Assembly: GCA_015179025.1 (NCBI GenBank)
Contig: WHUX01000028.1
Location: forward strand, 395,226 to 459,225
From: Terfezia claveryi
Lineage: Eukaryota > Ascomycota > Pezizomycetes > Pezizales > Pezizaceae
Direction: 5' to 3'
DNA: 64,000 nt
Numbering within the stretch: the stretch's first letter is position 1; each line of letters begins with the position of its first letter. Shown piece after piece: positions 36,101 to 47,061 of the stretch. The notes beneath the pieces were generated by a model. The model did not search any database and was not told the DNA's origin. It saw only the letters and a program-made list of their open reading frames with translations. Made by a program: the position numbers and the translations under genes.

Positions 36101-38433
36101 TACACTTGGGTCTGGAGTTGGCCTGGCACTCTTATATTACCAGTATGGCTTGATGCTAGATCCCCGGCATGCACATTTGTATACCAATTTAGGGAGTTTA
36201 TTGAAGGATATCAACAATCTCCCAATGGCAATTAGAATGTATGAGCAAGCAGTCCTTTGTGATGGCACATTTGACATTGCATTGGCGAATCTGGCAAATG
36301 CTGTCAAAGACCAAGGCAGAACGAAGGAAGCCATAAAATACTACAAGAGGGCTGTTGCTGTCAGTCCCAATTTCGCCGAGGCGGTTTGTGGGCTTGCAAA
36401 TGCGTTGAACAGTGTCTGCGATTGGAAGGGGCGAGGCGGTGTGGTAAAGAGCGGAGGAGCCTTAGATCGGTGGCATGTCAATGATGACGGGTCTTTATTT
36501 GATGCGAAAGCTACTGGTGCTGTCAGCCGAGGTTGGATGGGGAGGGTTGTAAGCATAGTAGAGAAGCAACTTGAAGAAGGGGAACATTGGGGGAAAGGTA
36601 TACTAATAGGGAACGTGCTAGATACTCTTTTGCGGGAGGTGGAAACCGCGGTGGGGGGTGAATGGCCTCAAGAGCGGAGAGAGGCTTTACGGCAAATGGT
36701 TGTAGGCTGGGCTGGAAAGAAAAATGAGGGTGTGAAGGTGGTGAGACTCATTGAGCGCGCTGTCAGAAGAGCTGGTTGGAGATGGTATCGAGAGAAGTAT
36801 ATCAGACAGGAACAACGACCGTTGGAATCCTATTTACGACCGACTTTACCAGCTTGCTTGTCCATTCCAAGTGCACCCACGGTTCTTCCGTTTCACACCT
36901 TTACCTGCCCACTTTCTGCCCAACAGGTGAGAGATTCGCCATGCGTCGTCGTCCCAGCTGCTGATATTTGACAGGTGCGAATGATTTCCCAGCGGAATGG
37001 AGTACGTATTTCTTGCTCAACTATGCGAGCGCCATGGCTATCTGCACATATATACCCACCACCGGCCCCACCATCCCCTCACCTCAATGTTGGATATATT
37101 TCATCAGATTTCAACAACCATCCGTTAGCTCATCTCATGCAGTCTGTTTTCGGAATGCACGATCCATCTCGCGTAAAGGCCCATTGTTATGCAACAACCC
37201 CTAGTGATAACTCGCCACATCGGCTCCAGATCGAGCGTGAGGCTCCACGCTTTTATGATGTCAGTTGTTGGGGCCCTGACCGGCTTATCAATCAAATTAT
37301 TAAGGATGGAATTCATATTCTAGTCAACTTAAATGGATTCACCCGTGGAGCAAAGAATGAGATTTTTGCTGCAAGACCAGCACCAATTCAGATGAGCTTT
37401 ATGGGCTTCGCAGGGTCTCTTGGTGCCGATTGGTGTGATTATCTGCTTGCTGACGATACCGCCGTGCCCCCTGATACTGTGCGGCCATGGAGGCGGAATG
37501 TTGACCTTGAAGACGGCGGACACGAAGATGGCGATGATGGGGACTGGGTATATTGTGAGAATATTGTGTTTACGAAGTATTCTTTCTTCTGTTGCGATCA
37601 TCGACAGAGCGCTCCGGATGCTAAGGGCCCCAGGCTCTCTTGGGATGCGGAACTACAAAGGCGGTGGAAAATGAGGAAAGAGCTTTTTCCGGACTTACCA
37701 GATGATTCTGTCATTCTTGGGAATTTCAATCAACTCTATAAGGTTTGGAATTGGAATTTGTGTTGCAGTCGCATAACATATACTGACTTGTTTAATTTAG
37801 ATTGAACCAACGACGTTCCGCACATGGTTACGCATAATTGCAAAGGTTCCCAATGCTCGCCTGTGGCTGCTAAGATTTCCAGATTTGGGAGAGAAGAACC
37901 TCCGTGAGCTTGCGGAGAAATGGGCTGGAGTCGAAGTCGCCAGGCGTATTATATTCACGGACGTGGCACCAAAACAGCAGCACATTGCTCGGGCTCGCGT
38001 TTGCGATATATTCCTCGATACCCCGGAGTGTAATGCGCACACAACTGCTGCAGACGTTACATGGTCTGGTACACCGCTTCTGACACTTCCAAGGCACAAA
38101 TATAAAATGTGCTCTAGAATTGCAGCATCCATTGTCAGGGCTGCTGTTCCATCGACGACAGAAGGCAAGAGGATTTCGGAAATACTAATTGCCGAGAGTG
38201 AAGAAGACTACGAACGAAGGGCAGTCAATCTGGCAAGTGGGCTGAGATATGAGCGGGGTAGTAATGGAATTGCCATAGGGGAGTTGATAAATATTAGAAA
38301 AGTCCTTTTTGAGGGGAGGTGGACGAGTCCGCTTTTCGATACCAAGAGGTGGGTGCAAGATCTTGAAACCGCATATGAGCTGGCGTGGAAGAGATGGGTA
38401 GATGGAGAGGGTGGCGATATTCGACTACAATAG
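33153..38433 (+). CDS. Fungal O-GlcNAc transferase (GT41) with TPR repeats
   Basis: Four exons (33153-35089, 35144-36926, 36975-37742, 37801-38433) encode 1706 residues; every junction keeps frame. Residues 1 to about 600 are a disordered Gln/Pro/Ser/Asn-rich region with a KKRRID basic patch near 450. TPR motifs follow (near 646-690; then two full repeats near 980-1050, for example LGSLLKDINNLPMAIRMYEQ). The GT41 catalytic region covers about 1240-1700: VGYISSDFNNHPLAHLMQS contains the histidine equivalent to human His498 (here about 1289), and NFNQLYK supplies the lysine equivalent to Lys842 (about 1496, at the exon 3/4 junction). ECNAHTTAADVTWSGTPLL is the UDP-binding segment. The enzyme adds GlcNAc to Ser/Thr of nuclear and cytosolic proteins. 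The donor of intron 3 is an unusual GTTTGG. The start is the first in-frame ATG. Confidence 0.93.
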
Positions 38434-40505
38434 CTTTGGGCGGGGTTTTGATTTTCAGGGTACGCAGGATCATCGTATTTATGTGATACATTTGTTGACA
38501 ATTATCGGGCATTTCCGGAGCATGGGATTGGATATGGCTAATATGGTGTTTTTCTTGTGATCTCATACAAACTATTATGGTAGTTTTATCTTCTGATCTG
38601 TTAAGTTAATGTGATAGAATTCACCAGCTTGTTTGACATTTGCAGTGCATACATCATTTTTCATGCAGTCTGTGGTACATTAGGTTCATGTACAGCCCCA
38701 GACGCACAAGTATGAATTTACTGACACTGGCTGTTTAGGGTGGGAGCAAGAAATCAACATTAACATATTTATGCTGATACCTAGTGAATAATTCAGCCCA
38801 TCTATTTGCCTAACCAGACTACCATTTGCCACCAGCCAGCAGAGTGGCGTGGCGCAAATGGCGGGTTGCGACCTCTCTTATTTTAGTAAGCCTAATCGTA
38901 TTCCAAATAGGTATTAGGAAGTGGCTGTTTTTTACTGGCGGCTGCAATACGCTTCAAAAAACGCGAGTGATATATGGCATATAATTGCTGTCATTGGTCA
39001 TAATGACAGTTGGGTATCTCGAGAGTATTTGAGAGGGCAACCCTGCTGTTATTCGAGGAGCAAGAGATTTATAATACCTACGGTACATAGTGAATTCCGG
39101 TAGATCAATACAATAATGCAGGCAGAAATCGCATTGATTTTGTTACAACATAATAATACTGTAGAGGGTGCTATTGCATCACATAACAATTTCTGCGAGT
39201 ATAAAGACCGATTTCTCCACATCAAGCCCAAGCCAGTGGCACTCATTATCCCAGCCTGGACTTGGATAGTTGTATCTCCATTCATCCAATTGTAACGTTT
39301 CTATTTGAAATAGCCCGGCCGCAAGGCTGTTCCATCTCGAAAATAACTGGCTTGGGAGACTTCGTTCTGGGCCACTCGCGGGCATCGGCCGCCCGCAGGC
39401 GGCATACCAACTGTGCCGCTCAAAAACCAATCTAGCACAAAGAGTCGGGCAATTTAAATAATTACTCAATTTTGTGTATAATACACTTGTATTGATAAAG
39501 GTTTAGGAGTACTGATTTACCTCCCTAAAAAAAGAATTGTTAATGGTATACCTACTTTCCCAGCGACTACATGTATTTCACAGTCGATTAGACCTCCATC
39601 CACATTCCAATTTGGTTCAGCTAGAGCTCCTCTACCGAAGGGCTTGTGCCAACCAGACTAAGAGGTTAATACAGTCATGAGTCTGTTAACACTTTCGTAT
39701 GTCAGTAAATTGAGAATTTCAGATTATTCTTAAAGTATCAGCAATAACAATTAGAGTAGAAGTTTTTGCAAACACCTGAAATGAAAACACCAGTAGTTAT
39801 AGATGCCTGGTGAACTATGGTTTATCCAGTAGTTAGAGTATCTAAAATATCATTCTCTAAGCTCATAAGGTCAGTAGCTTGTTAGAGGTCTTTAATTAGG
39901 TAAAAAGTTATCAGATACACCATACTTAACACATTTGATAGGATTCAGGCTGAGATTTTGTAATAGCTTCACATATAGCCCTTTATTATCAGGTTTGGCC
40001 ATGTCACAACTACAAAAATATATTGTTTGTTTAGCAATCTCCCATAACTCTCTAAAACAGCATCTACCTGTTGTATACTTCTAGGTAGGACCTGCTTCGT
40101 TTTGGTTTAAAATCGAGAAATTGAAGTACCTTAGCAATCTGCGTATGAGTAAGTACCTGCGATTAAGAAAGTACTGTTTTGTACTTCTGGATCCTATAAC
40201 TAAGAAATAGCTGGGAATTTTCTAGAGTAACATAATTATGATTGCTCCAAACTTCACTGAATTCCATATAGTGCATCGAACATTCAGCACAAGATGGTCT
40301 ATATAGCCTAAACCATAAGGCCCCGTCTATTAGAACCCTCATTGATAAGAACCCTCGTAGATAAGAAAGTAATTTTCAAATACCTATTGCATAGGATTCT
40401 ACAGTAGCAATAAACTCAGTATCCTTGCCTCCGTTCCATTCATCATCCGAGATGAAGGTGATAAGTTGTTTATAACTACACAAGCATGTACTTCATCATT
40501 TGAAG
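38434..40505. other. Intergenic region before the copia insertion
   Basis: No supported gene in about 2 kb. TIR-like motifs are at 38812-38821 (AACCAGACTA) and 39641-39660 (ggcttgtgccaaccagacta). The region is AT-rich from about 39670. Confidence 0.5.
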
Positions 40506-40510
40506 GGCTT

Positions 40511-40878
40511 TGTTAGAATGACATACATTCCGCCCATGCCTTGCTACCTATACCATATGTAGTCGTCAGCGGCTTGCACATCATATTGCGTACTCACACC
40601 TTGCTCGCACTCATATCGTTGCTTCATGCCTAGCTATACGGTTTGCAACGGACATGTGCTTCTCCTTCTTCATGCTTTAGATGTACGCTCATACATGTAT
40701 ATATATCTCGTTCATGTTCCTACTTGTTCGTCAGATGAACAGAAGCAATCACTTCACACATATAATACATGCAACATCTTCTCTTGACCAACTCGCTCTG
40801 TTCGTATCTTCCTTCAGTGGACACTTGGATCTCTCCGCTCGCCTGTTGCTATTCCTATTCCTATAGGTCATATCTATA
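40511..40878 (+). repeat. 5' LTR of the copia element
   Basis: 368 bases, TGTTAG...TCTATA, followed at once by the primer-binding site. It ends in TA rather than the canonical CA; the boundary is fixed by the GGCTT target duplication at the other LTR. Confidence 0.95.
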
Positions 40879-40892
40879 GGTTATGAGCCCGG
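40879..40892 (+). other. Primer-binding site, internal initiator-tRNA type
   Basis: GGTTATGAGCCCGG lies directly after the LTR. Its complement contains GGGCTCATAACC, matching the anticodon stem-loop of initiator tRNA-Met rather than its 3' end. The same 14 bases occur at 49888-49901 in a second element. Confidence 0.85.
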
Positions 40893-41035
40893 TTGCGCTT
40901 TGAGCCTCCAACGAACAAGCAACACACTCAACATGTCAGCAGAAGCTGGACCGTCCAGACAACCTCGCCATCGTTTCCGAGTCAATCAACACCCAGACAG
41001 CGATCAAGAGATGCACCTTACCTCCAACCTCGAGC

Positions 41036-42835
41036 TTGCAAGCGAGCTTACCTCCGGCCTCGAGCTTACCCCTGAGCTTGCCAGCAACCTTACCTCCAGC
41101 CGCGAGCTTGCAAACAAGCTTACCTCCGGCACCAGCGAGCTTTCCAGCAACCTTACCCCCGGTCTCCAGCTCGAGCTATAATTTAAGACCCAGAAAGAAG
41201 GCAAAGATAGCTGTAATAGCTCAGAATGAGCCTTCGACCGATCCCACCGAACTTCCAAAGGCAATTCAATATGAACTAGCTCTACTTGCGGCTAATATTA
41301 CCAATGAGCCTAAAACATACCTGCAAGCAACATCGGGGCCAGATGCCCCCAAATGGTTTACAGCAATGCAAGCAGAACTACAAGCATTGGCCGACCGAAA
41401 CGTTTGGGATGTTGTACCTATACCCTCTAACCACAATATTGTCGGTTCCAAATGGGTATACAAGATAAAGCAGGATGCTGCTGGCAATGTCAGCCGGTAT
41501 AAAGCAAGATTAGTAGCACAAGGGTATTCTCAGCAACCCGGTACAGATTTTGATGAAGTTTTCGCTCCTGTGGTTAGATACGACTCGCTTCGCTTACTCA
41601 TTGCTCTCTCCATTTGCTCAAACTGGCCAGCCCCAGATCAGCTCGATATTAAGGGTGCATTCCTATATGGCTATCTTGACGAAGAAGTATACATGCGTCT
41701 TCCTCCTGGTTCCTATGAGGATCAACCTAACTTCTGCGCTCTTCTAAAACGATCTATATATGGACTAAAGCAGAGTCCAAGACAGTGGTATGCGAGATTG
41801 ACTGGCTTCCTCATACCACTGGGCTACAAAGCAACCAACTTTGACCCTTGTGTCTTAGTACACTCCAGTCTCAATATCATCGCAATATATGTTGATGATA
41901 TTACTATATTTGGATCCAGCCCACTTAGACAGGAGCTAAAAGCATCGCTAAAGAAAGAATTTGATCTTAGCGATATGGGCTCTCTAAACTGGCTACTAGG
42001 CATCCAAATAGAATGGCAGCATCAAAATTCCGTGACTCTATCACAACGGGCATATATAGACCAATTACTGGTAAAATTTGGGATGGATAACTGCAACCCG
42101 GTCCTTCTTCCTCTTAATCCTCACCATAAAATGGTTAAGGCAATAGAGGGAGATGATCTTGCAGATATTTCCCTTTACCAGCAAATCATAGGCTCTCTAA
42201 TGTACCTTGTAATAGGCACGCGACCTGATCTGGCATTTACGGTCTCGGCTCTATCCCAGTTCGCATCCAAGCCAACAACAACTCATATGGGTGCACTCAA
42301 ACAAGTGCTGCGATACCTTAAGGGCACACGCAACCTCAAGCTTGCTTATAATAACTGCACTGCTACTGCTATTAATTTAGCTGGCTATTCGGATGCTGAT
42401 TATGCAGGTGACCGATCCGACCGAAAATCTACCACGGGCTATATATTCCAACTAGCAACGAACACCATTTGCTGGCGAGCCATCAAACAACGATGCGTAG
42501 CAACTTCCACTGTTGAAGCAGAATACATTGCTTTATCTACAACCGCCAAGCACCATGTGTGGCTACAGCTTGCCTTGGACGAGCTCAGAATACCAATATC
42601 AGCTGCCTTAAGCACTGACAATAACGGCTCTATTGATCTGACCTCCAATCCTCGAATCAGTGATAAGAGCAAGCATATCGATGTAGCATATCATCATGTA
42701 CGAGATCTAGTGGAGACTGGGAAAATCACTGTTCTCTACATTCCGAGCCACGATAACTTAGCGGACTTATGCACAAAGCCTTTTCCGCATCCACGACTCT
42801 CTATGCTAAGAGAACTCGCCCTAGGCAAGACATGA
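41036..42835 (+). CDS. Copia-type reverse transcriptase-RNase H (RVT_2)
   Basis: An open frame of about 599 codons without disruption. Reverse transcriptase motifs are seen in order: MQAELQALADRNVWDVVP, GSKWVYKIKQDAAGN, QLDIKGAFLYG (catalytic Asp), SIYGLKQSPRQWY, and YVDDI with the paired aspartates. RNase H follows with GYSDADYAGDRSDRKSTTGY, TVEAEYIALSTTAKHHVWL and KHIDVAYHHVRD. No ATG precedes the catalytic part in this frame (the first is at 41366). A short frame with an ATG at 40933 overlaps it in another frame (to 41181) and encodes the same Leu/Ser repeat region, so translation may need a frameshift or the reading frame may have slipped in the tandem repeats at about 41030-41170. Confidence 0.95.
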   Translation: MQASLPPASSLPLSLPATLPPAASLQTSLPPAPASFPATLPPVSSSSYNLRPRKKAKIAVIAQNEPSTDPTELPKAIQYELALLAANITNEPKTYLQATSGPDAPKWFTAMQAELQALADRNVWDVVPIPSNHNIVGSKWVYKIKQDAAGNVSRYKARLVAQGYSQQPGTDFDEVFAPVVRYDSLRLLIALSICSNWPAPDQLDIKGAFLYGYLDEEVYMRLPPGSYEDQPNFCALLKRSIYGLKQSPRQWYARLTGFLIPLGYKATNFDPCVLVHSSLNIIAIYVDDITIFGSSPLRQELKASLKKEFDLSDMGSLNWLLGIQIEWQHQNSVTLSQRAYIDQLLVKFGMDNCNPVLLPLNPHHKMVKAIEGDDLADISLYQQIIGSLMYLVIGTRPDLAFTVSALSQFASKPTTTHMGALKQVLRYLKGTRNLKLAYNNCTATAINLAGYSDADYAGDRSDRKSTTGYIFQLATNTICWRAIKQRCVATSTVEAEYIALSTTAKHHVWLQLALDELRIPISAALSTDNNGSIDLTSNPRISDKSKHIDVAYHHVRDLVETGKITVLYIPSHDNLADLCTKPFPHPRLSMLRELALGKT

Positions 42836-42995
42836 CTGTCTCGCCCTATTCAATCTCAGTACTCTTTTACCTATCTATCTTTTTTTTTTCCATTTTCATG
42901 GTTTTTTATAGGTTTTTTAATGAGGCTGACTTGATAGCGTACATTTCAAGAAAACAGGAGGGGCCTGAGTCTAGAAAGTATGTGCTGAGGAGGGG

Positions 42996-43363
42996 TGTTA
43001 GAATGACATACATTCCGCCCATGCCTTGCTACCTATACCATATGTAGTCGTCAGCGGCTTGCACATCATATTGCGTACTCACACCTTGCTCGCACTCATA
43101 TCGTTGCTTCATGCCTAGCTATACGGTTTGCAACGGACATGTGCTTCTCCTTCTTCATGCTTTAGATGTACGCTCATACATGTATATATATCTCGTTCAT
43201 GTTCCTACTTGTTCGTCAGATGAACAGAAGCAATCACTTCACACATATAATACATGCAACATCTTCTCTTGACCAACTCGCTCTGTTCGTATCTTCCTTC
43301 AGTGGACACTTGGATCTCTCCGCTCGCCTGTTGCTATTCCTATTCCTATAGGTCATATCTATA
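42996..43363 (+). repeat. 3' LTR of the copia element
   Basis: 368 bases that look identical to the 5' LTR, preceded by the polypurine tract at 42987-42995 and followed by the GGCTT duplication. It ends about 470 bases upstream of the ureidoglycolate lyase start codon, in the same direction. Confidence 0.95.
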
Positions 43364-43734
43364 GGCTTGAGGTAATTTTTCCGGAATTCCTCTTGTTCAA
43401 TTTCTGCCATCTCCCACTAATCAACAGGAACGCCCGCGGAAGGCATATGCTGCCCGCCAGCGGCCCAGAACATATATGCTCATTCAAGAGTGTGGCAGAT
43501 ATAATGTACAGTATAATCGTACACCGCTTTGTGTTGATGCAATGCCATACATACGCGGTGCCAAAGTCATGGCCATCATAGGCATACTGTGGTCGGTCAG
43601 CTATGCAGAATAGCGCTGTGCCCTCATTTATTCACCTCTTTTAATGTATCACGGATACTTTCTGGCATTGTGCAGTACATACTCCGTTCCGTACATTCGA
43701 TATACTCAACCTCGACCTTGATATCTAATTACTT

Positions 43735-43746
43735 GATAGCTCTATC
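43735..43746. promoter_or_regulatory. Pair of facing GATA motifs upstream of DAL3
   Basis: GATAG at 43735-43739 and its complement CTATC at 43742-43746 lie about 90-100 bases before the DAL3 ATG. Paired GATA sites are bound by AreA/Nit2-type nitrogen regulators in filamentous fungi, and allantoin genes are usually under such control. Short motifs occur by chance, so this is suggestive only. Confidence 0.35.
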
Positions 43747-43832
43747 TTCCACGTTCCTCAATTACAAGTGAGTTCTCTAATTCTACACATGTCCTGGCAG
43801 AAACCAAACCCCATTCCCGACTACCCCCCACC

Positions 43833-44540
43833 ATGTCTCCCCCAACCATCTACCCTCCACGCACCATCACCGTCTGTGCTGCTCCACTCACCCCATCCGA
43901 CTTCGCCCCCTTCGGCTCCGTCATCCAAAACCCCGGAACGGAATCCGCCTCCGCGTCGTTATCCGCCACTGTAAATCAAGGCACCGCGCGGAAATACACC
44001 CGCATCACCCCCTTCACAGATACCTACCCCATCACTGCTCCCCGCGCTGCCGCAAACGTCAACCTCTTCCTCTGCAAGCCCAGGAGTCTCCTCCCTCTAG
44101 ATGCCGTCGCGGCAGATGATGTCTCCAGCGGCATCTTCAAAGTCAAAATTCTCGAGCGACATCCGTATACCACGCAGTCGTTTATCCCACTAGGCCTCCC
44201 TGCGCCAGCGAAGGAGAGTCCTAGCCCGTCGAAGTTCCTGGTGATAGTTGCGCCTACATTGTCCGAGCCGGGCGGGCCACCGGATTTGCAGGAGTTGAGG
44301 GCCTTTGTAGCACATGGTAATCAGGGGGTTACGTATGGCGCTGGAACGTGGCATGCGCCAATGGTGGTGCTGGGGGAGAGGGAGGTGGTGTTTGTGGTGT
44401 TGGTGCATGAGAATGGGGTAGAGAGTGATGATTGTCAGGAGGTGATTGTGGGGGGAAAAGGGGTCGATGTGGAGATTAGGCAGGGAATGGGGAGTGGAGA
44501 GTATGGACTGTGGGGAGGAGAAGCGAAGACCAAGTTGTAA
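43833..44540 (+). CDS. DAL3: Ureidoglycolate lyase (ureidoglycolate hydrolase family)
   Basis: A single-exon gene of 235 residues. It cleaves ureidoglycolate to glyoxylate and urea, the last step of the allantoin/purine route that releases urea for urease. Family marks are the N-terminal LTPSDFAPFGSVIQNPG, KVKILERHPYTTQSFIPLG (about 106-125) and FVAHGNQGVTYGAGTWHAPM (about 162-181), the last carrying the conserved His of the cupin-like fold. The length is slightly above that of the yeast enzyme because of Ala/Ser-rich inserts. The start is the ATG in a strong ccaccATG context. A copia LTR lies about 470 bases upstream and a pair of GATA motifs about 95 bases upstream. Confidence 0.93.
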   Translation: MSPPTIYPPRTITVCAAPLTPSDFAPFGSVIQNPGTESASASLSATVNQGTARKYTRITPFTDTYPITAPRAAANVNLFLCKPRSLLPLDAVAADDVSSGIFKVKILERHPYTTQSFIPLGLPAPAKESPSPSKFLVIVAPTLSEPGGPPDLQELRAFVAHGNQGVTYGAGTWHAPMVVLGEREVVFVVLVHENGVESDDCQEVIVGGKGVDVEIRQGMGSGEYGLWGGEAKTKL

Positions 44541-45405
44541 AGGAGGAGGGATTCTTACATTTGTGAATATTGCAGGTTGAATAGTATCTTCATCATGACA
44601 TTTGGGGTGGCTTCTTATACTAGAACCTTATGTATAGGTTTTAATTGGAATGTTAAATTTGGGTTATTAGATCCGTGAGGATAGACTCCATACTTCGGGC
44701 TGCTGTCCTCCACGATCGATCATTGATTTTGCCTTGAATGTAATTTTAAGAAGCTACCAACTAACGCTTAAGTGCTTTGAGACGGTGATAAATGATTCCC
44801 ACGTTGCTTTACATCGAACCAACCAGACTAGACCCATACTTGGTCTCCGCGTTTCATCCGGTGTATGTAAGTATATATATGATACTGGACTTTCTATGAA
44901 CATGCGGAGTATAATCTGGCTGTAGGACTACTAGGCTAGGCTGGCTAGTAATTTCCGTATCAGGGTAACCACTACTTATATGTAGCTATATGATTGTCTA
45001 CGTATACATGCAGCTTGTAGCATTTGAAATGTAAATTCAGTCATATGCATCTCTGGAACTAATAGTTAGGGAATGATCGTTGATATCGTATTGCAAAGTA
45101 CAAAGACAAAATAATTCACCAACAGCTTGAGCAAAGGCCACTGTAAACTTATGAATCTTCGCCGTTGCACTAAACCTTTGCAAAAAAACGATAGCAGATA
45201 GTACTATATAAATGGGGGTGCTGGGTCCGTTCCGGTTACAGGTGACTGACTGGTGGCTGGACCCGTTGCCACATGAGGCGCCGTGTAACCGGCTCCACAA
45301 CCGGTACTACCCTTCTTCTACTAGGCCGGGAGTTCAAGCAAGATACGAGAGCTCTCGCCAACTCCAAACACCGTGGCCAGTGTAAATTAAACAGAACACG
45401 CTACA
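44541..45405. other. Intergenic region between DAL3 and CSN1
   Basis: No gene is seen. One CAACCAGACTA motif is at 44820-44830. The last 300 bases should hold the CSN1 promoter. Confidence 0.5.
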
Positions 45406-47061
45406 ATGGATGACCAGGCACTGAACCACTGGGGGGAGAAGCTGAAGAGAGGAGAGGTTGTTGTCACAGGTGTGTTCAAGAAACCTCACACACTGCACGA
45501 TGAGCTCAAACTAACATACAGTGTGGCCGACAGAGCCTCCCAAGTTTGACCTAGAAGGGTATATCTCCAACTACGCTGGTACTTCTTTGCCTCAAGCTCC
45601 TTGTCCATCGCATTTGCCCCTAGCTGTCGAAGATCCTAACCCTGTCTTCAGGCCGAACACAAGTAGACCGTCTACTCCTGATTGGAGATACCTGCCAACC
45701 CCTCGCAGTCGAAGCGCTCAAACTCGCAATAAACATGCTGAAAAAGTCCTCCGATGTCCCGCGATATAAACAAGCTGTTGCGATACTTGCCTCTATAGAC
45801 CCTAGCGACCCGGATGCCCGGACAGACGAGGAATGGGTGGACAGAGTGTTGAGGAAAGTAGCCTCGGAAACTGAGAAGTATGAGGCTCAGCTCAAGAGCT
45901 ACAAGCACAACTTGATCAAAGAAAGCATTCGGGTATGTACTGTCCATAACTTTCTAGCTCTCCTTGAGCTGAGGCTTAAAGATGGTTCTGCGGTGAATCA
46001 ATTAGATGGGCCACGAAGACCTCGGAAACCACTATTACGCATCCGGTGACCTTTCCTCTGCTTTCAAGTCATACTCTCGCATGCGCGACTTTTGTACCGC
46101 TCCGAAACACATTCTTGATATGTCTCTCCAAATCATCAAAGTCTGCATTGAGCAAGGGAACTACATGTCAGTTCAGTCGCACATTATGAAAATCCGAAAC
46201 CTGCTCCGCACTCCGGAAGAAGAAGCGGACCTTGCTCCAAAATTAGCTGTTGCAACTGGGTTGAGCCACCTTGCTACGGGGAACTTCAAAGACGCGGCAA
46301 AGACTTTCTTGGAATGCCCCAATACACTGGGTAATTCATGGAATGAGGTTATCAGCTCCAATGACGTTGCAATTTATGGCGGCCTTTGTGCATTAGCTTC
46401 TATGAACCGCCCACAGTTGAAATCCGAGGTGTTGGAAAACAACGTGTTTCGAAATTTCTTGGAGCTGGAACCACATATTCGCCGGGCAATCACTTTCTTC
46501 TACAGTGCGAAATATAATGCTTGTCTAAGCATTCTGCAGACCTACAGAAACGACTATCTCCTGGATATACACCTCCAGAGACATGTTGAAGAGATATATG
46601 ATCTTGTCAGGAGTAAGAGTATCGTGCAGTATTTTGTACCATTTAGCACGGTTACTTTGAGTGCAATGAGTGAAGCATTTGGGACGAGGGAGAAGGAGAT
46701 GGAGAGGGAGTTGGTGCACATGATTGAGTCAGGGAAATTAGAAGCGAGGATTGATACACAGAACAGGGTACGCACACTCCCTCCTTTCCCTATGTCTTGT
46801 GCCTATTTGGGCAATTTGACCGGGTCACTGACTTTGCTTATGTAGCTCGTTGTATCCAAGGAAACAAACCCTCGGAGCACCGTTCACAACAAAACCCTCT
46901 TGATGGCACAACACTATGAGCGTGTAGCCAGGCTGCGGCTCATGCGCATGCAAATCTCGCTAGCAGGAATTGAAGTTAAGCCGCCAAAGAGGGAATCAGT
47001 ACCGAAGGGACTATCATTCCAACAGGTGGGGGACATAAGAAATTCACCAGTGATTTTTTAA
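45406..47061 (+). CDS. CSN1: COP9 signalosome subunit 1 (PCI protein)
   Basis: Five exons (45406-45469, 45522-45578, 45652-45932, 46006-46767, 46846-47061) give 459 residues, all junctions in frame with GT..AG. Family marks are DLEGYISNYAG joined across intron 2 to GRTQVDRLLLIGDTCQPLAV, then EALKLAINMLKK; the RPN7-like segment MGHEDLGNHYYASGDLSSAF; and the PCI end with EARIDTQNR joined across intron 4 to LVVSKETNPRSTVHNKTLLM. CSN1 helps hold together the complex that removes NEDD8 from cullins; in Aspergillus the complex is needed for normal development and light response. Gene order and intron positions give no hint of a partner nearby. The last exon reads through a possible donor (CAG|gtgggg near 47023), so a further 3' exon is possible. 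Confidence 0.93.

Larger units (their letters stand above)
40511..43363 (+). mobile_element. Ty1/copia LTR retrotransposon, internally deleted (RT-RNase H only)
   Basis: A complete 2853-bp insertion. The two 368-bp LTRs begin TGTTAGAATG and end TCTATA, and I could find no difference between them by eye. The 5-bp target duplication GGCTT is at 40506-40510 and 43364-43368. The primer site GGTTATGAGCCCGG directly after the 5' LTR is complementary to the anticodon region of initiator Met tRNA (CAU), the half-tRNA priming used by copia-type elements. A purine tract GAGGAGGGG sits just before the 3' LTR. The 2.1-kb interior has reverse transcriptase and RNase H but no gag, protease or integrase, so the element would depend on proteins supplied elsewhere. 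Confidence 0.96.

Noticed and set aside
40681..40866. 61-codon frame repeated at 43166-43351
   Set aside because: It lies inside the two LTRs and is duplicated only because the LTRs are identical.
43768..43974. Pro-rich frame overlapping the 5' end of DAL3
   Set aside because: It is a shadow of the DAL3 coding sequence; the family motifs are in the other frame.
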